64,000 bases of DNA from Sphagnum compactum (GCA_965153455.1 OZ234494.1:5766001-5830000), one strand, 5' to 3'; numbered from the stretch's first letter, positions 25,201-37,555 are shown. The notes: generated by a model not told the origin, from the sequence alone. Program-made: numbers and translations.

Positions 25201-27200
25201 AAATTTTGTAAGAATTGAAAATCATTTTGAGCAAAAAATATTTGTTTCAATATTTCCATGTCAAGAAAATTATGCTACATTGAGTCACATGTGGTTTCAT
25301 GATGGAGGGGGGAATGGGTATTGCAAGATGGTGAACTGGTGGTAGAAATTGTTGCCTATGATTATTTATTTCCCACTTTTTGAGCCTTTGTTTTGATGGT
25401 TTTAACATTGGAACTATGGAAAGATATGCAAGAAGTACAATGCAAGAAAATTTAATATCTTTTATTACAAAAATGAAGGAACATTATTCAAATCTAGCAA
25501 ATGACATTGAGATATGAGCAATATTCTAGAAGATGTTATCTAATATTTATGGTATCAAAAATGGCAAAAAATAAAACATGTTAAATGAAAATTTGAAAGA
25601 GTATAAAATAAAATGGATATTTCATAACCAATTCTTAAAACAATTTGATTCAAACCTACAAAAACAAACAGATTAGTAGATTACACAAATTTACTAATTT
25701 TATTAATAAGTTGTGAAATTCCCATCAATTTTGTAAAATCATCTCATTTTCAACACATTATGATTAATTACAATATATGGTCTCAAATAATTGACAATGC
25801 AACCATTTGCATATTCTAGTGGACAAATATGGACTATATTTTGAGATGAGGTTAATATGAAATTGGTATTGACCATGGCAAGAATGCTCAATTTTTATTT
25901 TAAAAATTAGCCTTTCAGCTTAATTTTTTTCTTTTGGAATAAAATTTGTTGTAATTTTTGCAAAAATAATGAAAACAATTCTATAATCTATCTTTTAGTA
26001 GAACATGTATGTATGTGTGTAAGAATGCGTGCGCATGTGTGTGTGAAGAATTCATACATACCTAATATATCCCATGCTAATGTACCTCCATGCTTACACC
26101 TACAATGTTAAAATGATTGAATTTTGAATATTCTCATCATTAAACTAGCAATTAAATAGTTAATTTTTAAAAGAAATTGGGGGTGTGGTGTTCATATCTT
26201 TGCCAAGCCATCGATGAGTGCATTGAGGTGGTTATGTAACAAGATTTCACAACACCAAAATGTTTCTTTCATGATTAGGACATTTTCTAGTTATGTCCTA
26301 ATTTAGTCATGTAGTCATATGTCCATTAGTCATATATCTTTAGTCATCTTTGCAACTACATTATGACTACATGATTACAAGGTGGGTACCTAGCTAGTAT
26401 ATACTAGCTAAAACTAAAATACTTTATTTTCCTTAAGTTACTTCATAATATTTTCAATGAAAATAACTTAGTTATTAATACATTTAGCCTTCGTGGATTT
26501 CCTTGGTGAATAGTTAATTTATTTTCATTATTCCCCTTCTTGTAGCAACTAGAATAATTTTTTCAAATGATAACAAATGGCCAAAGAGTATTAAATCATG
26601 AACATTCACAACTAAAAGACTTATGATACCTACCTATTATATGGAAGTATAGGTTTTTTTTAATAAAACAAATTTTTTTTTGACCAATGGCACTTGTATG
26701 GCCCTTTTATCACTGGCCCTATTGATCGAAACAATTGTCTTTTTAACTAGGGGGGTCTTTTTTTATTTGAATTGACTGGATGGTTTATTTGACATATGGT
26801 CAAATTAGTCATCATAGTTATAAATTGAATGGTGAAAAAATACCCATGTCTTTCAAGGCCCTGGCCTTTAGTCAAAATGTAGACATAATGTGGTCAAACA
26901 TGACTATCCGGTCAACTTGCATAATTTGAAAACCAAGAATTCTAATAGTGTATGTATCTAATTTAGGTGATACATTAGTTAATACATACTAACTAGGTAG
27001 GTACCTAGTAAGTACTTACTAATACCTGTCTTAAATACATATTAGTTAAGTAGGTACCTACTTAAGTTAGGTGGTTAAACCTACCAAGGTACCTATTAGG
27101 TTATTAAGTTATATGTTATTAGGTAGGTACCCTAATTAGGTAATTAGGCCACTTAAGTAAGTTTTTTTTAAAAAATTATGATAATATGGTGACAACTTTT
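22251..27200. other. AT-rich intergenic desert, part 2
   Basis: No gene supported. It contains a box B-like AAGTTTGAAACCC at about 22307, and two related blocks around TTTCCCTTGC.CA.CTA.ATGGA at about 23305-23345 and 23430-23465. A palindrome, CTAGCTAGTATATACTAGCTA, lies near 26390. It looks like old repeat DNA. Confidence 0.5.
26960..27160. repeat. TAGGTACCTA-type palindrome cluster
   Basis: At least five copies of (G)TAGGTACC or TAGGTACCTA occur within 200 bp, with TTAGTTAA/TACTAACT spacers. GGTACC is self-complementary, so the tract is rich in short palindromes. It sits directly upstream of a tRNA-like segment. Confidence 0.65.
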
Positions 27201-27204
27201 ATCA

Positions 27205-27290
27205 TGTAAATAATGTGGTGCAATGGTTAATGACCATCCCTCAATGTGGAGGTGAAGAGTTCAAATCCTCACAATTGCAACCTAGTCCTA
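27205..27290 (+). mobile_element. tRNA-derived SINE-like head
   Basis: A box A-like GTGGTGCAATGGTTAATG is followed about 30 nt later by a box B-like AGAGTTCAAATCCTC. The latter can pair as a T-arm (GAG / TTCAAAT / CTC). The 5' and 3' ends do not form a complete acceptor stem, so this is better read as a SINE head or tRNA relic than a working tRNA gene. Confidence 0.4.
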
Positions 27291-27480
27291 TAAGGTTAAC
27301 TAGGCTAGGTTAAGTTGTTAGTTTAGCCTAAATACCTTGCCTAGCCTAGGTTGCTAGCTAGATAGGTTAACCTACATTCCTAGGTTGGTTAGGACCTACA
27401 TTTTTAACATGTAGGCTAGTTTTTTAGCCTAGCTAACCCTAAGCTTACCTAGCCTAAACTAGTAGGTTAGGATAATAGCT
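27290..27480 (+). repeat. CTAG-rich tract following the tRNA-like head
   Basis: The 190 bp after the tRNA-like segment are dense in CTAG, TAGGTTA and TAGCCTA words in both orientations, with many small inverted repeats. It may be the body of a SINE-like element. Confidence 0.6.
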
Positions 27481-28235
27481 TATTAACCATGTTTTCATGC
27501 ATGTAGTTACAAACATCATAATTTAAAAAGACATGTTCTTCATGACTATAGTCGTAAAAGACATTTTAAAATATGTGTCCTAATTGACTACATAGTAATG
27601 TAGTCATGGTTGTTCTAAACGACTAACAACCCAATCATACATGGAGTCATGAAAAACATGTTTTGGTGCTTGTTGGATTTTTAATAATATTTGCAAAAAT
27701 ACATTATAATATGTGTTCAAACATAACATGTCACATTAGTTTGTGCATAGTGTTCATACCAATTCAATACATATATTAGTTATCAATGTGTTTCTAAAAT
27801 TAACATAGTACATTAATGTACAAAGGAGTTTTTTCAAGCATTCATGTCAAGTAAATACATTGTATATTCATCAATGTATTTGTAATAAGCCTCCATATCA
27901 CCAATAGTATGTGAAATGCAAGGTGTACAAGCAAGTATTTTTATACAAGACTAATATGAGATTAGTATTTCCCTTAGCAATAATGTTCATATTTGTTTAG
28001 GTATTTGTTAGCCTTTGGAAAAAATAATTTAATCTTCAATTACAAGTGGAGTGGAGATGGTTTACTTTGTATATCTAAATTCAACCTTGTCATTTTTGCA
28101 AATAACGAAATTATGTGCATGTATGTTTGTATGTTTGTGCAAGGACATCATACCTACCTATAGACTTGTTGTATCCCCTTACAAACTTACTTACATGTTT
28201 GGCAACTTGTCATTTTTTTTGGAATCATTGAAGTG
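27481..28235. other. AT-rich spacer
   Basis: No gene recognised. It contains the usual short open frames of AT-rich DNA and nothing structured that I could identify. Confidence 0.5.
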
Positions 28236-28680
28236 AATGGTAAGTTATTTCTATTCCAACCTATTTGTCCTTTGCAATTTGTGGACAATTTTTTTTTCTT
28301 CCAAACCTCTTTCCCTTTGCAATTTGGATGGAGATTGTTTCCCCTTCAACCTCCCTCTTTGTTCAAATGATTTTCTTTTGGCACACATAGATACTTATTT
28401 TTGGTTTCCAATTCCTCCTTATCCTATGGAATGTGTGATTCATTTATCTATTCTAATCCCTTGTATAATCACATTCTCCTATGTAATAGGTGGCTACTTT
28501 CCTAACCTCCCTCTTCTTTAGAATGATTTTTTTCCCCCCTCCAACCACCCTTTCCTTTGAAATGGGTGCATTTTTTTTCCCTTCCAATCACCCTTTATTT
28601 TGGATTTGATGGACATTTTTTTTCCTCCCTTAATCTCCTCCTCTCTTAAAATGGATGGTTGCCCCCTCAAATCCTCTTCA
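28236..28680 (+). repeat. Polypyrimidine imperfect tandem repeat, about 45 bp unit
   Basis: Repeated blocks follow the scheme CCaAcC.cCCtTTcctTTg.aATgg.tG.a.TTTTTTT, with spacing near 45-50 bp. They are seen at about 28290, 28340, 28500, 28540, 28585 and 28630. The plus strand is strongly pyrimidine-rich. It yields open frames on both strands that I do not consider genes. Confidence 0.55.
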
Positions 28681-29749
28681 TGAAGAGTTAGATAAAACAT
28701 GTTAATTCATGCATACCTCAAGTGATCTCATTTCATTTTCATGTCATTTAACTTTAAAGTGTTTCTTCACCATCCCACATCCATGAAAGTCATGCGCATC
28801 CCAACTAATGTGAAAGAATGATTTAACAATTGAAAATTTTCATAATCCAAATATGGGACAAGAAGGGATCTCAAATAGTAATTTTGTTTGCCCCACACTA
28901 GCAACCATTACAATGGGCTTGTGGATTAGCTTTGTCTATGCAACAATACAACACGTGATTACATTCTTAGGGGGGTACAATTGAAAAACTTGGAAGTTGG
29001 CAAGGATTTTTCCATGAACACAAGTCATTTTCAATGTTTTCATTTCACAATTGATAATACCTATGAAGGTGAATCTAACAATCAAAAACATAGAGAAGAA
29101 AAAGGGGAGTGGATTGACAAATGGGAGGGAAAGATTTAATGTGAACCATGTCAAGTTCTAAAAACATGCTTGGACATATGGTTGGTTTTTGGCATTAAAA
29201 AAGATATATGTGAAAGGGATGTTGCATGTGAAACTTTTGTTTTCTGTGCTTGGCAATGTCATATTGGACCTTGCAACATAAGATTGTGAAAGTATCATGA
29301 TCTTGGAACAAAAGAGAATAACTCAAGTCAGGAGAAACCATTTGCACATACATTAGTGCATTTCAACACTTTGGAATTTGGAGGAAAGTAAATCGTGTTC
29401 AACCTCTTTGGGAGATAAGGGATTATAGTTGAGAACGTCAAGGAAATTTAAAGGCTTGCTCAAAACAAAGAATTGCACATTTTTTTCTTCATGATTAAAG
29501 ATACAAAAATGAAACATGGGGATGAAATTCAATTGCTAATGTTAGGTCCAAAATCCACAATTCCATGATGAACATGAAGTAAATGTGAATATGGAAATCA
29601 ATAATGTTCACCTACAATGGAAGGTTTCAAAGTGATTATTGAAGCATAGGTGATAAGAAAATTTCAATTTGATGTTATGTGACAAAGATATTAAATGTTG
29701 AGTTGAACGATTGATCAACAAATTAACAACATATTGAAAAAGGAAGGAA
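28681..29749. promoter_or_regulatory. Upstream flank of pyruvate kinase gene
   Basis: AT-rich DNA without a recognisable gene. The last few hundred bases must hold the pyruvate kinase promoter and leader, but no convincing TATA box or transcription start could be assigned. Confidence 0.3.
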
Positions 29750-31450
29750 TTGCCCAAAATGCCTACATCAATGTTACTAATGAAGGAACCTATTCAATTG
29801 TCTTCCATATTGGAACCATCACAAGTGATTGCATTCTCCACACTCACAAAAATCATTGGCACTCTTGGGCCTCAATCACGATCTGTGGAAACACTTGAAA
29901 ACCTTCTTAAGGCTGGCATGTCAGTGGCTCGTTTTGATTTTTCATGGGGAGATGAAGCCTACCATCAAGAGACTCTTGACAATTTGAAGACAGCAGTCAA
30001 GAATACCCGTCGTCTATGTGCCATAATGTTGGATACTGTAGGGCCAGAACTCCAAGTTGCGAATCCTAGTAATGAGCCAATCAATTTAACACAAGGGGAC
30101 AAGATACTACTCACACCTGACAAGAAAGTGGTAGCATCTTCAAAGATTTTACCAATGAATTATCCAGAACTTTCTTATGCAATTAAGCCAGGAGATGAAA
30201 TTTTTGTGGGACAATACCTTTTCACAGGAAGTGAAAGCACATCTGTTTGGCTTGAAGTGATAGATGCAAATGGATTAGATGTTGAATGCATGGTGAAAAA
30301 CACAGCAACACTTACAGGGACACTATTCACAGCACTTGCTTCCCAAGTTCGCATTGCACTTCCTACATTGAATGATATAGATAAAACCACATTGCAAACA
30401 TGGGGAATGCGTAACCAAATTGATTTTGTGTCTCTTTCTCACACACGACATGCTAATGATGTGCGTTTGGCACGCTCACAATTGTCTAAACTAGGAGATC
30501 TTTATCAAACTCAAATCTTTGCAAAAATAGAAAATGTAGAAGGTTTGGAACATTTTGATGAAATTTTGAAAGAAGCAGATGGAATCATTTTGTCTCGTGG
30601 AAACCTTGGCATTGATTTACCAGCTGAAAAGGTGTTTTTATTCCAAAAAACAGCAATACAAAAATGCAACTTGGCAGGTAAACCTGCCATTATAACTCGT
30701 GTTGTGGATTCCATGGTTGATAGCCCTCGACCGACACGTGCAGAAGCAACTGATGTGGCCAATGCAGTTCTCGATGGTACCGATGGCATAATGCTTGGAG
30801 CTGAAACTCTTAGGGGCAATTATCCTGTTGAAACTATCACAACCATTCGTAAAATTTGTGGTGAAGCAGAGAATGTGTATAATCAATCATTATATTTCAA
30901 AAAAACAATCAAAGCTGTTGGAGAGCCTATGATGCATTTGGAATCGATTGCTTCATCAGCTGTTAAAGCTGCTACCAAAGTGCAAGCTTCTATGATTGTT
31001 GTGTTTACATCATCGGGACGTGCTGCTCGTTTAATTTCCAAGTACCGACCAACAATGCCAGTGCTCACAGTTGTGATTCCAAGATTGACCACAGATCACT
31101 TGCGATGGAGTTTTACTGGTGCATTCCAAGCAAGACAATGCCTCATTGTTCGTGGCCTTTTCCCCATGCTTGCTGATCCCCAAAATCCAACTGATTCCTC
31201 AACATCCACAAATGAAATGATTTTGAAGGTGCATTTGTTAACACAAACTTGAATTATGATTTCATTGCTACTTGTTTACTTTAAGGTTTACATGAATTTG
31301 GACCATGATAATTATATGGTGGGGGCAAATTTTGTGCAGTTAGCTTTGGACCATGGAAGATCAATAGGCCTTATCAAAGAAAAAGATCGAATTGTGGTAT
31401 GTCAAAAACTTGGGGACTCATCTATGGTCAAAATTGTTCAATTGGATTAA
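29750..31450 (+). CDS. Cytosolic pyruvate kinase (plant type)
   Basis: It transfers phosphate from phosphoenolpyruvate to ADP in the last step of glycolysis (EC 2.7.1.40). Exons are 29750-31228 and 31340-31450; the join is phase 0 (AAG/GTGCAT ... TTGTGCAG/TTA) and gives 529 residues, close to plant cytosolic enzymes. Visible features: [11 protein letters not shown] (34-44), RFDFSWGD (61-68), MLDTVGPE (93-100), the catalytic Lys in FAKIEN (257-262), LSRGNLGID (282-290), the [13 protein letters not shown] signature (328-340), and the C-terminal [10 protein letters not shown] in exon 2. The replacements DTKGPE to DTVGPE and RGDLG to RGNLG also occur, as I recall, in one plant cytosolic subgroup, so they are probably not damage. 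No transit peptide is seen. Initiation could also be at Met8 or Met11. The short exon 2 looks like a separate frame unless splicing is allowed. The gene stands alone between AT-rich spacers. Confidence 0.95.
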
Positions 31451-32899
31451 GTTAATCATATTCTCATTTTGATAAGCATAACCCTTGAAGCTCTTGTGCT
31501 TCCATCATGTTGCATTCATAATCAACTCTTATTACTCACTTTAATGTTTCCATGGTGCCCAATCTTATAAGCAATTCCTTCACCAACCTTATATTGTAAA
31601 AGCAAAATTTCACCTATTGATTTCATCTAGTGAACTTGTTACTCTAAATTCATTTGTTATTTTTTGTTAACCACTCAAACATGTTAGATTGTAAAGTTAG
31701 TCTTCTACATATAAGCATTTATAAGAACTTAGAATGTCACAATTTCATGTAAGATGAAGAGTTGGAAGGTTTTGAATGAATGTTGTACTAACTTGGAAAG
31801 CTTAAGAAAGAAAATAAGAACACGCCTTTTTGAGGAGTTGGAAGATATGTTTGTTTTTTCAATATTGTTAATCAAGTTAACATGCTTATGTGTCTTTCTT
31901 TTTTTGAGTAGTTGGAGGAATTTGTCTTCTTAGTATTGTTGATCATGTTATTTTCTTTTGTTTTTCTTTGCACAAAGTAAGCTTCTATATGAACTCATGT
32001 ACTTAGTTTTGCACTTCTTATCATGTAGTCTATTCCCACAACAATATAGTCCTCTTTTCTTCCATTTTTTTGTTCATTGTTGCATGCTTTCAAGGATAAA
32101 TAGCTGAAATCAGATTCCTCATTGTCAAGCAAATGTAGTGATGATATGTAGTTTAAACCTTGTCAACAAAACAATTCAGACATTTTTTTTTGCCCAAATG
32201 AGTGAGTAAAATAATCCATTTCACTAGACCATTGCAATGACCAAAGACATTCCAACTTGTTCTCTACAAATTGGATACACACAATAAAAGAAGAAACATT
32301 GTTACACAATCTTTCTCAACTTCTCCAACACCTTTGACTAAAAGAAGTTGCTGAGATGGGTGAGCAGCCAGGTAAGTTCAATGCCACAACAATCTACAGT
32401 TGTGTCAGAGGTATCTGCAGCAATTTCAAGGCATCTGTGGAATAGAGACCAGTCTCTCAGCAATGCATAATATCTGAAAACAAAGGTCTTTTTTCTTGAG
32501 ACTTAAGGGCTTTCCTCCACAGTCATATGCAAAAAGAAAGTTGCTTGACTAGGAGGACACGTAATTCTCTGGCCACTTGAAACAAGCAGTGCTGCTGTTA
32601 GAAAGTATATATGGCTTGGCACCTCCTACACATTCCTACAAGAGAAACATCAACCTGACCACCAAATGACAGATTGTAATTGAAAGAAAACAGCACTCTG
32701 GATTGGCAAACAAAGACATGTAGCAGATATATACATAGAATTTTTCAGACCATGGTAGGCAAATCCAGAGAAAGATAGGTTGTGGGACTTGGAAGGTAGA
32801 CCCCACAGAAGATGAATTTCCACCCACCAAACCACCCCTGAACCAAACTAAGAAATTTATGTAAGTTCGCATCTAAACCTACTCAATACAGCTGATATC
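31451..32899. other. Convergent 3' flanks of pyruvate kinase and the B-box/TPR gene
   Basis: No gene supported. The left part is AT-rich 3' flank of pyruvate kinase. From about 32.35 kb the composition becomes gene-like, and this is probably the 3' UTR of the minus-strand gene ending at 32900. Confidence 0.5.
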
Positions 32900-35800
32900 T
32901 TACACGCCGATCAAAGAACCCTCCAAGACCTGCCAGGATTTTCGGCATGTCCCTGATCCTTGCCACTGTAGCCGTTCGAGCAGTGCTTCAGCACGGCTTG
33001 CATCATCTTTACATCTGCTCACCCACTCTTTGTTCTTGAGAGCAAGAGTCAGATAAGTCTCGGCTTCAATTTTCTCCTCAAGAAGCACACACACCTGGGC
33101 ACAGGCTCCATGTATCCTACCCAGCAGTTCAGAATACACTGGCATGTTCCTGGAGGACCCACACTCATCTACACATAGCTCCACACATGGTGAACTTTCT
33201 TTCTCTCCTGCCTGTTCATGGCCATTGGGCAATTGGAACACCAAAAGCTTTGAGGCATCTTGCAACTTGGAGACAGAAGGCCTACAAAGGGAGCTGTCAT
33301 TTGAAAGGCCGGATTTTCCCTGTAGTAAAAAGGCAGCAGCCTTCAGATCATGTTTCACAGTTTCCAAAAGGACCAGTTGTTTTGCATCCCCCTGTGATCT
33401 TGACATGGACTGATTCTTCCATGGACCTTTCAAATGCAATGTGGTCTGCAGCACATATCAGGAGAAGTGATGGAGCATAAGCAATTAAGGCATGTGAGAC
33501 TGCTGAGGTGCAGGACGGCAGTGCTTGGAGGATGAATAAATCATTACTACATACAAACATCCACATTAAAAGATACATAATGTGCAGGGATACATTAAAG
33601 AGACCCACAAATGTAAACAGAGGGGAAAGTGTAGGCAAAAAGGGGCCAACCTTGAGGGAAGCAAGACAAAAAAGTGCCTCAGCATGCTCATAGGGTAGGT
33701 CACACACACTGAAGCTGTCTACAGCTGCTTGCAAGCTCTTCAGATACTGCTCTCCCTGCTGCAGATTTGCGAGGAGCCTAGACAGGCACATACAACAACA
33801 GCAGAACAGGCATAGACTGAATGACTGCAGAATAAAGGTGGATTCTTCAAGAGAGGTTCTACCATTCCTGTGCATTGGAGATGCAGCTTTCATATACGAC
33901 AGCAATGTCAATTTGCCAATTTGCCAAACCAAGTCTCATCCCTTTCAAATGCACACACAATGGGCCCTTTTCCATGGAAATATTTGGTGAAAACAATTCA
34001 TTGCAACCCACCTGAGACAACGAGCCTCTTCAGCTTTGAGTTGTAGGTGACGGGCTGCCACAAGGGCTCCCAGAAGTAGTTTCTTTCCTGCATCCACATT
34101 GTGCCCTTGTAAAGCTGCTGCCCCAGCCAGCCGACCAGCCTTGACAACAAGCTCTTTGAGTTCATCATTATCAGCTTCGCCGTTTACCTCCTTGTCCCCA
34201 TTCTCCTCCCTCTCTGCTTCACAGTCTGTAAACAGGCAAAATTATGTAATTCGTAAACTTTCCCCAAAACCCAAGATGCATACAACTCAAAACATTCTTC
34301 CTGCCCAAACCTACCAGGCCACCTTTCTGTTCCCATTACCACCCCACCCTCAAGTCACCCACAAAGGTACCAGGGACTTTTCCCACAGGGGTACCTTTTC
34401 CCATTACTACCCCCCATTGCTCTTCCTCAAACTCCTCTTGTTCTGCACAAACTGGGCATGCGGCTCATGCCTGAAGGTTAACAAGATACAATATAACAGG
34501 AACAGCCTAGACAAGATCATTGCCCACAAAATCATTTCCCCATTAGCTTTACAGCATTTTAAGGGCATCTTATCTCATCAGATTTCCCTCTTGTTGTGCT
34601 TTGCCCAAAAATATTCAACAGAAAAACACTATCCATTGGACCCCACATATTAAACAAGCACTGCCCACCTTTAAAGAGTAAAATAGCTGCTGTAAAAAGA
34701 GCATGAGCCCTGTTCCACTCTCCCCGGATTAATTGGCACTTCCCAGCCTCCAAAAGGCATTTCCCAGCATCAAGCCTTAGGCCACTGGACTGGCATGCAC
34801 GCAGCACCTGAAGATGGCACTTCTCAGCCCAACAAGTATGCCCAGTTTGAGCATAGAGAGCTGCAACAGAAATCCATGCTGCCACTTGACCTCGAACTGC
34901 TTGTTTGGCAACTTCTTTAGATTCTGGAGCAGCATCCTTCAGGACACTTCTTTCAGCCTCTCTGTGAGAAAGAAACAGGAGATTGTGTTCAGATTCCTGA
35001 AATTGTCTGGACACAGTGGAGTCAACACTAAATCAATCCTCCAAATTGAGGTCTATATCATCAGATTCAAAGCTGCTGCTATTAGACAAATAGAAGTCAA
35101 CATGCATAGAAGTTGGCATACCGGAAAAGGCGTGCAGCTGCTTCATATTCCACCATGGCTCCTGAAGGCTCCCCCTACAGTAAGCAATCCAGAAAGTTAC
35201 ATTACTAGCTGCAAAACAGGCATTTTGTCAATCTCAACGAGTAAAGAATTGTGAAACTTTTGGGTCACCTGCACAGCCAACTTTGCAGCATGAATCATGC
35301 AGCGCACAGCGCGGTGACAGGACTCTGGGAACCCTGCTGCCATGGACTCATTAATCTCAGGTCGATCCACAAGCAATTCATCCATCTGGACAGCCAGGTC
35401 ATCTGCAATAGGAGCTTGGGGTGGAAGGACCACTTGATTGGTCCCAGTGTTTGCCATGGGCTCTCCAACAACACCACCGGCTCCATCATACAGCTGGCTA
35501 TTTGCAAAAGATGGACTGTCATTTCTGAAACCAATTGCAAGCTCTTTAGGTTCAAGAGAATCCCAGGCCTGCCCATTTGGTGTGCCTGTGTCCATCTCCG
35601 GGAAGCAGGTTGATGAATATTCTTGGACACTTGAGTCTGAAGTAGCATCTTTGTGGACAAGCTTGCCATTGTTGTGATTGTTATCATCAACACACTCTTC
35701 TAACAAAGTCAATTCAACTGGGCAGGCAGCCACTTCAGACTCGCTTAGGTGAGCACACATTGGTACCTTATTCACAATCTTTGTACAATGATGAACCACA

Positions 35801-37427
35801 TCATCAGTTGACAGACTGTCATGAAGTGAAGGTAGAGGTTCTTGTCTTGTCTGGGCTTTGAAAGAACTAAGTGTTTCAGCCAACTGATGAGGGCCTGTAG
35901 AAGCATGGGATCTGCACAAACCAACACAAATTTCAGCTGGAATGTAAGGTCTATCTCAAGGGCCTTTGAGGCCAGCCGTCACATAAACATACACAATCAT
36001 AAGCAGAGAACTTTTGATTCTAGAACTGACTATGGGTCTGTCACTTCATGATACCTCTTGATTCTTCATCTACCTTTGTCATGAGAAGCCCACTGTGACA
36101 TACTAATGAAATGAGGACACAGGCAAAATGCACACCAGATAACAAAATGATGAACCTATCATTAAAAACCATCCAGCCACACAGAGCGTAGTCTGCTGAA
36201 TGCCAGCCTTAATTGAGAACCCACCTAGCATTTGAACTTCCAACACACTTCTTAGCCTTAGCAATGGATCCCTGCTTCTTTCCAGATGACTGTGAGTTGG
36301 ACTGGCCTTTGTTCTTATGGCGGAGGTGTTTCTGGTAGCTGTGACGTGACAGATAGATAGGCAACTGCTGATTTTGTCCCAAGGTGTGTGACACTGTGCT
36401 ACAGATAGGATCATAAACATCTGGATGCCAGTTCACATGAAGTTTTGGGCGTGGTCCAAGACCAATCCCTTCATGCCCTCCACGCAAAGCTGATTTCAGA
36501 GGCTCCAATGTAGCCTGCATCCAAAAAGTATACAGTCAACAAGTGTCATCCACTGAAACTCAGTGAGAACAAGACCACAGCCATCATACAAAGCTAGGGA
36601 ACAGGGGAAATAAGGGCAATCAGTGCACAGATGATATGAAAGCCCTAGCAGGCAGATTGACATGATGTAAAAGCAGGAGCAAAACAAAGAAAGGAAACAA
36701 GAAGACGTCATTTCTGGATATAAGGGAAGACACAAATGCTTACTCTTGTAGACTTGGTCACAGACAAAATTGGGCTACTTTGCTCTGAAGAGCTGGAAAG
36801 GGACAGATCTGTTGTCTCTGACTTGTGCATTGAGTTTTCCCCATGGTCTGAAAGCTTAGACTCCCTCCTGATTACAATATTTGGAGTTGAAGGCTTCAAT
36901 GAGGAAAGGACACTGCTAGGGAGGGTGCCTCCAGCCTCTTGTTCTTGCTGAGATGTTTTGACTTCAAAGTTGTTGTTTGGTGCACATTCTGTGGCATTGG
37001 AAAGGGAAATGCTGCCCTTCCCTTTTTTCTTCTTTCTTCTCCGCTTATCCTTCAGAGAATAGGTTGGTGGTAAGGAATCAAAGATATTGCCCCTGCTGTC
37101 CTGGAGCTCGCTGACATCTGGAGATAAACCAAGATGTGAACTTGACCTCCACACCTTAGCTGGATTGATCGCTTCAGATAACAGATCACCACCTCCATGT
37201 CTGGATTGAGCCAATACCAAAGGCACTGATGACAGTGTGCCAGCAGAAGGCAACAAAACGCGCAGATGTGAACTCCGTGAACTTTTTGCGTGATGGCAGT
37301 GGCTATCACACTCAAAACACAGTGCAATTCCACAATGCTCGCACCATAGCAACTCTCTCGCTGCTTCTTCACAGTCTTCACAAAATCTCCCTCCTGCGAG
37401 GTTGTGGCATGCCTGGTTAATGGACAT
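32900..37427 (-). CDS. B-box zinc-finger, VYDP-motif and TPR-like protein
   Basis: I do not recognise this protein as a whole. Coding exons on the minus strand: 37427-36744, 36514-36225, 35911-35269, 35174-35122, 34961-34669, 34225-34012, 33777-33651, 33445-32900. All seven junctions are GT-AG and keep phase, giving 949 residues. Residues 16-46 form a B-box (C-x2-C-x9-C-x2-C-x4-C-x2-C-x3-CHH), a zinc fold for protein contacts. A basic run, KDKRRRKKKKGKG (126-138), suggests nuclear import. Residues 257-272 (WHPDVYDPICSTVSHT) match a motif I recall from small uncharacterised plant proteins. Residues about 540-949 are Ala/Leu/Cys-rich helical pairs (AAWISVAALYAQTGHTCWAEKC, LLEAGKCQLIRGEWNRAHAL) that look like TPR repeats. 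A 5' UTR exon ending at 37524 is likely. A scaffold or regulatory role is only an inference. It could be two genes if transcripts disagree. Confidence 0.75.
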
Positions 37428-37523
37428 CTGCAACCACACACACTCATTCGCAATGAGAATAGATTCTGAAAAGATCACGATCTTAAAAAGTATTCAAAAC
37501 CAATTGCATTCCTGTTCACGCAC

Positions 37524-37555
37524 CATCTTCCCTCGCAGAACTTGATAATCGCCAT
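37524..37555 (-). promoter_or_regulatory. Leader exon with upstream ORF overlapping the main start
   Basis: On the minus strand an ATG at 37555 opens a frame of ten codons (MAIIKFCEGR). The exon then ends at a GAAGATG/GTGCGT donor. Splicing to the TTGCAG/ATGTCC acceptor at 37427 makes the uORF stop TGA overlap the downstream ATG (ATGATG junction). The main frame would then begin with Met-Met-Ser at the junction. This rests on the predicted intron. Confidence 0.45.

Noticed and set aside
27205-27290. Functional tRNA gene
   Set aside because: Box A and box B are present but no acceptor stem or full cloverleaf can be paired.
31256-31450. Separate 64-codon gene after pyruvate kinase
   Set aside because: Only its last 36 codons resemble protein, and they are the pyruvate kinase C-terminus joined by a phase-0 intron.
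33446-33650. Open minus-strand frame continuing between exons 7 and 8 of the B-box/TPR gene
   Set aside because: It is read-through of an intron. The AAG/GTTGGC donor and CTGCAG/ACC acceptor join the flanking frames in phase.
34099-34653. 184-codon plus-strand open frame
   Set aside because: It lies antisense to exon 6 and intron 5 of the B-box/TPR gene and shows only composition bias.
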